DNA of 58,422 bases. Source: an uncultured Bacteroidota bacterium (GTDB lineage Bacteria; Bacteroidota; Bacteroidia; Chitinophagales; Chitinophagaceae). The DNA lies in contig CAINOI010000014.1 of assembly GCA_903851465.1 (NCBI GenBank), forward strand, positions 1-58,422, given 5' to 3'. The position numbers and the translations under genes are program-made. Under the pieces are notes generated by a model. That model worked only from the letters and a program-made list of their open reading frames with translations, did no database searches and was not told the DNA's origin. Below, in pieces: positions 53,091-58,422 of this stretch; positions within the stretch are counted from its first letter, which is position 1; every line of letters begins with the position of its first letter.

Positions 53091-53456
53091 ATGAAGTACA
53101 TTTTAACCCTTAGTTTTTCGCTCGCAGCCTTATTCTGTTCAGCTCAATCGGGTATTAAATTTGACAAAGCTGCACACAATTTCGGGAAGATTGCTAAAGG
53201 GGTTCACAAGTCAGTGATCTTCACATACACGAATGCCGATGCAAGACCTGCGGTGATAGAATTTGCCAATGCAGAATGTGGTTGCACCCAACCAGAATAT
53301 GACCAGAAGCCTATTTTAAAAGGCCAAAAAGGAAGCATTAAAGTCACTTATACTGCTCCAGCTGTAGGTGCATTCAGAAAAAAAGTAAATGTAAAATTTG
53401 CAGGACAAAAATTACCATTGGAATTGACCATCGAAGGTGAGGTAATTCAAAAATAA
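53091..53456 (+). CDS. DUF1573 domain secreted protein
   Basis: A 121-aa exported protein: signal peptide about residues 1-18 (ending CSAQ), then one DUF1573 immunoglobulin-like beta-sandwich with the family pattern HNFGKIAKG, FTYTNADARP, ANAECGCTQPEY and LKGQKGSIKVTYTA. DUF1573 proteins are abundant in Bacteroidota envelopes, but their role is unknown. It is a single-gene unit, divergent from the E1 gene and followed by a strong terminator shared with the convergent susD. Confidence 0.88.
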   Translation: MKYILTLSFSLAALFCSAQSGIKFDKAAHNFGKIAKGVHKSVIFTYTNADARPAVIEFANAECGCTQPEYDQKPILKGQKGSIKVTYTAPAVGAFRKKVNVKFAGQKLPLELTIEGEVIQK

Positions 53457-53507
53457 ATATCAAAAATCAATAAGCGAATTTCCTATTCTGCTGAACCGAT
53501 TATAAAA

Positions 53508-53537
53508 AAAATGCCCTCCGAAACCGGAGGGCATTTT
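53508..53537. terminator. Bidirectional intrinsic terminator
   Basis: Perfect 13-bp arms (AAAATGCCCTCCG / CGGAGGGCATTTT) with a 4-nt loop and A/T runs on both sides. It lies between the DUF1573 gene and the end of the convergent susD and serves both. Confidence 0.93.
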
Positions 53538-53558
53538 CATATACTTGATGTCGATCAA

Positions 53559-55082
53559 TTAGTCGATATCCCAGAACAATTTAGTTGCAAAAATGTCAAT
53601 TGCACCTTGCGCAGTTACGTTTGCACCGTTAGAACCAAATTCAGTTCCAGGGTAGAAGAAACGTAAAGGACGCTTGTTTGGATCAGTTACTGTATTCATT
53701 TGAGGAATTACAGGAAGATTTGTTCTTCTGTATTCTGTCCATGATTCAAGTCCTGAATAATGTGTTAAAGCAATCCATTTTTGAGTGGCAATAGCTTTTA
53801 ACTTATCTGTAGATGCAGTAAAGTCAGCATCTTGCTTACCGCTTGCCAATAATGCAGTTGCAGCAGCATCAGTTGAGCCTACTAATTTGAAAGAGGCTTT
53901 CACACCTGCTTCATAGTAAGACTGCGCTGTTCCTGTAAAGGTAATATCAGCTCCAAAACGTTGTTTTGCTTCAGCCAATAAGAATTGTGCTTCTGTAGCA
54001 GTAAACAAAATATAAGGGGCATCAAATTTACCTTTTACAATGATAGCTGGCCCAAGGTTAGAAGTAGAAGGAGCAGTATAACCAGAAGAAACACCATAAG
54101 GTACAGCTTTGTAGTTATCCATGATTTCAGCTTTTACACTTACACCCGGATTAGATCCATTCTCACCACCAACAGCATACAACAAACGCTTCACTCTAAA
54201 AGTATCTGCAGTAGCTACCATTTGATCAAACAAGTTTTTTGTAACTCTTGGGAAACGACCATAAGATTGAGCCGCGCCCGCTGGAGAGTATCCAAAACGA
54301 TTGTATAATGGATTGGTTTTACCATCTGTAGCGATATAACCTGGGTTCACACCTGCATCAGCTGTTAATACACCAGTTGCGTCAGCAGCAATTTTATTCA
54401 ATTCGGTCTTTACATAAGATTGTAAAGAAGTAACACGAGACTGGTGCATTAAAATACGCAACTTCATTGAATTTGCTAATTTAATCCAGTTGGTTGTGTT
54501 GCCCTTGAACACCACATCAGAAGAAGCATAAGCAGGATCAAAAGTAGAACCTTTGATATCCGCAATGGCTTGATCTAATAAAGTCACCAAGTTCGCATAG
54601 ATTGCTTTTTGGTCATCAAATTTAGGTGCTAAAGCAGCTGTTCCTTTGAACGCTTCTGTGTAAGGTGCGTTACCATACATGTCTACGATGTATTGGAACA
54701 ACATTGCTTTCATGATTTTTGCTGGTCCTTTAAAATAAGGTTGTCCAGAAGCATCTGCATTGTCAATTACATATTGGTAGTCTTGTGCGTTATCGTACAT
54801 ACCATCCCAATAATTGAAATCGTTGTTTGTAATGTTATAAGAGAAGGTTGTTGCACTCAAAATATAAGAATTAGATTGAGTCCATTGACCTGCGAAATAG
54901 CTACCTGTCTCATTGGCAAGTACTAAATTCTGTGTTGTTGTGTTCAGGGCACCAGTTAATACAAAACTAGGTGTAGCTGACGTAAGTTGGTTAGGATTGG
55001 TATTCACATCCAAATAATCCTTTTTACAACCAACAAATGCCAAAACTGAAACCGCAACAAGTAAGTATGATTTAAGTTTCAT
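53559..55082 (-). CDS. SusD-like lipoprotein (SusD-like_2 type)
   Basis: A 507-aa outer-membrane lipoprotein with lipobox LAFVGC at the end of its signal peptide, followed by KKDYLDVNTNPNQL. The segments GPAKIMKAMLFQYIVDMYGN and APYTEAFKG, with YILFTATEAQFLLAEAKQRFG, belong to the second SusD family (PF12771 type), not the classical RagB type of the SusD at 16869-18674. I chose the ATG at 55082 (MKLKSYLLV). It starts 31 bp after its susC. No glycan-degrading enzymes are nearby, so the ligand may be a glycan, peptide or other nutrient. Confidence 0.9.
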   Translation of the reverse strand: MKLKSYLLVAVSVLAFVGCKKDYLDVNTNPNQLTSATPSFVLTGALNTTTQNLVLANETGSYFAGQWTQSNSYILSATTFSYNITNNDFNYWDGMYDNAQDYQYVIDNADASGQPYFKGPAKIMKAMLFQYIVDMYGNAPYTEAFKGTAALAPKFDDQKAIYANLVTLLDQAIADIKGSTFDPAYASSDVVFKGNTTNWIKLANSMKLRILMHQSRVTSLQSYVKTELNKIAADATGVLTADAGVNPGYIATDGKTNPLYNRFGYSPAGAAQSYGRFPRVTKNLFDQMVATADTFRVKRLLYAVGGENGSNPGVSVKAEIMDNYKAVPYGVSSGYTAPSTSNLGPAIIVKGKFDAPYILFTATEAQFLLAEAKQRFGADITFTGTAQSYYEAGVKASFKLVGSTDAAATALLASGKQDADFTASTDKLKAIATQKWIALTHYSGLESWTEYRRTNLPVIPQMNTVTDPNKRPLRFFYPGTEFGSNGANVTAQGAIDIFATKLFWDID

Positions 55083-55113
55083 ATAATTTGTTTTAATCAT
55101 TTTAATTTAATTT

Positions 55114-58100
55114 CTAGAATGTAAAGTTTACGTTGAAACCAAATTGACGTACTGGAGGTGTTTGTAATGATGTGTTAATACCAATACCGTTACCTGTCGT
55201 AAAGCTAAACTCCGGATCTGTAAAGAAGTTTTTGCTATCAATAATTGTAAATAAGTTTCTACCATAAACTGACACATTAGCTCCACTGAAAATCTTTGTT
55301 TTAGCAACTAAAGCAGCTGGAAGACTGTATGAAAGATTTACATCTCTCAATTTGATAAACCAAGCTTTGTTTACAAAGTTCTCAGCAATAAAACGATAGT
55401 TGTCTACCCATAAGCTATATTCAGATTCACGAACATTCAAGCTTGTGTTTGGCGTTTCAACACCATTCACTAAATAGTAAGAATTTTCGAATACATGAGG
55501 CGCTCTGTTTTCTGTCCACTTACCAGAACCAGTAAATGTCATATCACGACCGATACCAGAATACATTACGTTTCCACCACGATACTCTAAGTTCATAGAT
55601 AAGTTCCAGTTTTTGTAACCTAGCTTAGAACTGAATCCAGCCATATGCTTCGCCAAAGTGCTACCTCTGTCAACCATCGCAGTATTTTGTAATGGATATC
55701 CAGTTGTTGGATCTACTCTTCTAGCACCAGTTGCACTATAGTAGTAACCTGATGATTTCAATAATGGGAAGCTCTTACCCACTTCTACGTTGGTAGATGC
55801 ATAAGAGTAACCACTCATTGTGAATTGACTGATTCCAGGATATAAACTCACAACTTTGTTGTCGTTGAATGAATATCTAAGACCTAAATCCCATTTCAAA
55901 GCACCTTTTCTGATGACTTGAACTTTTAAATCTCCTTCATAACCCCAGTTCTTAGTTTCACCAACATTGATCAACAAGTTACTGAAACCAGTTGTGTTAG
56001 GCACTTTAACGGTGATTACTTGACCTTTAGATTGAGAGCTATAAGCTGTTAATTCTAAATTAACTCTGTTGTTAAACATTGATAACTCAGTACCTGCTTC
56101 ATAAGAAGTTACAAACTCAGGCTTTAATCCATTGTCAGGTAAAGTATTACCTACAGTTAAACCCACTGTATTTCCGAAAGGGAAACCAGATGCGTTAGGA
56201 TATGTTAAATCTAAACCATATAAAGTCATGTTGTCATTACCATTCTTATTGTAAGACAAACGTACTTTAGCGTCATTCAATACCCAGCTTTTGATTTGTG
56301 GGAAAGCTTCAGTCGCTTGGAAAGCTAAAGACAAACCATAATAAGGGAATGCATATAAGCTTAACTCACGATCTGATTTGTAGAAACGAGAAGAATAGTC
56401 ATATCTGAAGATTCCTTCTAAAGTCAAATAGTTATTAAATGAAGACGTTAAATCTGCATAGTAACCAAATTTTCTTTCAGTTGAATTGTACTCAGAACCA
56501 GATAATTCACCTTGTCTGTTAGATACGTTGTACACATCTGGAACAACTACTGAACTAGATCCAAGAGAAATTTCTTTTGTTTTTCTTTGATAAGTAGAAT
56601 AACCTAAAACTAATTTGTTTGAAAACTTACCTAATTCCTTGTTCATTTGAGCTTGGAATTCATTGTTCAATACATTCTCAGTTTTAGAATAATCACTTAC
56701 AGCACCTAAGATATCCGTACCTGCACGGTCAATACCATCATAATCATTTGCCCAATCCCAAGGAGCTGGAACATATGCTGAGTTTTTAGCCCAATCAGAA
56801 TAGATGAATTTACCTGTCCAAGATTTTTGAATTCTTGAGTTGTTCATGATACCTGCGCGCTCCATAAAGTTCAACCAACTTGTTGCTTTGTAATTTAATT
56901 CAATAGCACCAGAGATGTTTGCATCTTGGTATGAAGTGCGGTAGTTATCAGCAGAGAAATAAGGGTTTTGGTAGTAGTCATTGTAATATCCATTAGGATT
57001 CGCAAATTGATCTGTTTTCCAATTTCTCATTCTATCTACTGGAATGTTCGCAGCAGTGTTCATGATATTGTAATAGAAGTCAGAAGTCGTTCTGTCATAT
57101 TTTGCTTGAGAATAAGATGCATTATATCCTACAGTCAACTTATTGTAAGTCTTTGTAGCAGCTAAACGGATACCTGTTCTTTCGCTCTTATCACCAGGAA
57201 CAATACCATTGATTTTTTGATTTTCTGCAGATAAGTAGAAAGTACTATTTTCATCTCCACCTTGGAAACTTACTTGATTGTTTGTAGAAACACCCATATC
57301 AAATGAATTTCTTCTTGCATTTTCTAAAGCAGCATAAGGAAGAATTAATTTATCTCCAGATTCTGCAACACGACCAACAACACGATCTTTACCATCAAAG
57401 GCATCACCAAATTGTTGGTTTTCAAAAGGTCTCCAGTTATCCGCCATTCTAGCTAAATAATCTGTCTTGTATCCAGCACCACCATAAGATGTTGCATAGT
57501 GAGATCCAGAACCGTATTTATCTTGGAACTGAGGTAAGAAGCTAATTTGCTCAAAGTTAGTAGCATTAGAGAAAGCTACTTTCAACTTGCCTTTTGCACC
57601 TTTCTTAGTCGTAATGATCATTGCACCATTCACACCCGCAGAACCATATAAAGCAGCCGCTTGACCACCTTTTAAGATTGTAACGTTTTCGATGTCGTTA
57701 GGGTTAATCAAAGACAAAACTGTAGAGGTAGTTTGCATACCATCTAATACAATCAATGCTTCGTTGTTACCAGTTAAAGAACGGTAACCACGTAATACGA
57801 TTTTCACTTGAGGATCAACACTGTTGTTTACGTTGTACACCGCCAAACCAGACACTTTACCAGAAAGTGCTTGAGCTAATTGTGGAGAACGTCCAACATT
57901 GATTTCATCAGTTGAAACTTTTGCGTAAGCATATCCAATTTCTTTAGATTTCTTACGAATACCTTGTGCAGTGACAACTACATTTTCTAATTCGCTTTCA
58001 TCGCTAACTAAAACTACGTTCACTACTGCAGATTTCGCAGACACTTCTGTGCTTTTGAAACCTACTGCACTTACTTGTAATACTGCAGTGGTACTTGCAT

Positions 58101-58287
58101 TAATTTTAAATGCACCATTTTCATCAGCAACGATAGCTGAATTTTGGCCCTTAACTTTTACTGTTGCGCTAGCAACAACTCTACCCTTGTCATCTTTCAC
58201 CGTACCGGTTACTGGACGAACCTGAGCATTAGCTGTTATAATACTACACAAAACAGCAAAGAAAAGAGATGTTACAATTTTCTTCAT
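55114..58287 (-). CDS. SusC/RagA family TonB-dependent transporter (second copy)
   Basis: A 1057-aa TonB-dependent receptor with signal peptide (about residues 1-21, ending ANAQ), carboxypeptidase-D-like domain (VTGTVKDDKGRVVASATVKV), TonB-box region (LENVVVTAQG), plug with LIVLDGMQ and VTILKGGQAAALYGSAGVNG, and a barrel ending in Phe (FGFNVNFTF). It differs from the pectin SusC in sequence throughout and pairs with a PF12771-type SusD. Codon choice looks less AT-biased than in most of the window, which suggests high expression. The gene is complete; its promoter region extends to the right edge. Confidence 0.94.
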   Translation of the reverse strand: MKKIVTSLFFAVLCSIITANAQVRPVTGTVKDDKGRVVASATVKVKGQNSAIVADENGAFKINASTTAVLQVSAVGFKSTEVSAKSAVVNVVLVSDESELENVVVTAQGIRKKSKEIGYAYAKVSTDEINVGRSPQLAQALSGKVSGLAVYNVNNSVDPQVKIVLRGYRSLTGNNEALIVLDGMQTTSTVLSLINPNDIENVTILKGGQAAALYGSAGVNGAMIITTKKGAKGKLKVAFSNATNFEQISFLPQFQDKYGSGSHYATSYGGAGYKTDYLARMADNWRPFENQQFGDAFDGKDRVVGRVAESGDKLILPYAALENARRNSFDMGVSTNNQVSFQGGDENSTFYLSAENQKINGIVPGDKSERTGIRLAATKTYNKLTVGYNASYSQAKYDRTTSDFYYNIMNTAANIPVDRMRNWKTDQFANPNGYYNDYYQNPYFSADNYRTSYQDANISGAIELNYKATSWLNFMERAGIMNNSRIQKSWTGKFIYSDWAKNSAYVPAPWDWANDYDGIDRAGTDILGAVSDYSKTENVLNNEFQAQMNKELGKFSNKLVLGYSTYQRKTKEISLGSSSVVVPDVYNVSNRQGELSGSEYNSTERKFGYYADLTSSFNNYLTLEGIFRYDYSSRFYKSDRELSLYAFPYYGLSLAFQATEAFPQIKSWVLNDAKVRLSYNKNGNDNMTLYGLDLTYPNASGFPFGNTVGLTVGNTLPDNGLKPEFVTSYEAGTELSMFNNRVNLELTAYSSQSKGQVITVKVPNTTGFSNLLINVGETKNWGYEGDLKVQVIRKGALKWDLGLRYSFNDNKVVSLYPGISQFTMSGYSYASTNVEVGKSFPLLKSSGYYYSATGARRVDPTTGYPLQNTAMVDRGSTLAKHMAGFSSKLGYKNWNLSMNLEYRGGNVMYSGIGRDMTFTGSGKWTENRAPHVFENSYYLVNGVETPNTSLNVRESEYSLWVDNYRFIAENFVNKAWFIKLRDVNLSYSLPAALVAKTKIFSGANVSVYGRNLFTIIDSKNFFTDPEFSFTTGNGIGINTSLQTPPVRQFGFNVNFTF

Positions 58288-58422
58288 ATGTTTTTTGTTT
58301 TACTTAAGCCTTCAAGTTACGAAAAAAACTTAAACATCGTTAACAAATACTTAACATTAAAGCTAGTTTCCAGCTGATTCTGTTAAATTTTATGGTATTA
58401 AATTGCCTTATAATTATATACA
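58288..58422. promoter_or_regulatory. Upstream region of the second susC
   Basis: AT-rich 135 bp running to the window edge, with no coding potential. It holds an imperfect repeat (GTTAA-CAAATAC-TTAAC, 58339-58355). There is no copy of the LacI-operator-like sequence and no exact -7 element on the minus strand. Confidence 0.35.

Noticed and set aside
1-58422. CRISPR arrays, tRNA/rRNA genes, insertion sequences, prophage genes
   Set aside because: I looked for direct-repeat arrays, cloverleaf-like sequences, transposase or integrase motifs and found none.

Overview
The window is AT-rich chromosomal DNA of a Bacteroidota bacterium. Two SusC/SusD pairs, a fused two-domain E1 2-oxoacid dehydrogenase, start codons without Shine-Dalgarno sequences, and repeated copies of the Bacteroidota -7 promoter element TAnnTTTG all point there. 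The protein style (AQ-ended signal peptides, a long SecA, DUF1573 and redoxin proteins) fits the Chitinophagaceae, but I cannot fix the genus by eye. I see no rRNA, tRNA, CRISPR array, transposase or prophage.

Region 1 (1-22.0 kb) is a pectin/polygalacturonate utilisation locus, almost all on the minus strand. In transcription order it holds: SusC and SusD (outer-membrane uptake); an intercistronic hairpin; PL1 pectate lyase, CE12 acetylesterase, CE8 pectinesterase, GH43 glycosidase and a secreted NTF2-like protein; a convergent LacI-type regulator; and, divergent from that regulator, a 1122-aa GH28-GH105-DUF4350 fusion, a divergent CE8-like protein, then UxaB, UxaA, UxaC, KdgK and Eda. The intracellular genes form the complete isomerase pathway from galacturonate to pyruvate and glyceraldehyde-3-phosphate. 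A 17-bp LacI-operator-like sequence occurs both upstream of susC and in the lacI/GH28 divergent promoter (15 of 17 positions identical), so the regulator probably controls both halves of the locus and itself.

Region 2 (22.2-27.5 kb) is a probable D-amino-acid or cell-wall-peptide operon: secreted N-acyl-D-amino-acid deacylase, DUF1611/DgcN-like protein, enolase-superfamily dipeptide epimerase (DgcA-like) and an APC permease. After it lies a start-less reading frame resembling the C-terminal domain of Sua5 (threonylcarbamoyl-AMP synthase), apparently a gene remnant.

Region 3 (27.5-53.5 kb) is ordinary housekeeping sequence: SRAP protein; a minus-strand run secA-deoC-M20 peptidase-malic enzyme-MlaE permease-beta-CASP nuclease; a plus-strand run atpG-scpB-lysA-mlaF-redoxin-mdh ending in a strong bidirectional terminator; a minus-strand run symporter-DedA-MFS-GT9; then an APC permease, YebC with a small secreted ORF whose start codon seems to have mutated from ATG to ATA, the fused E1 gene and a DUF1573 protein.

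Region 4 (53.5-58.4 kb) is a second SusC/SusD pair with a SusD of a different family and no enzymes beside it, so its substrate is unknown.
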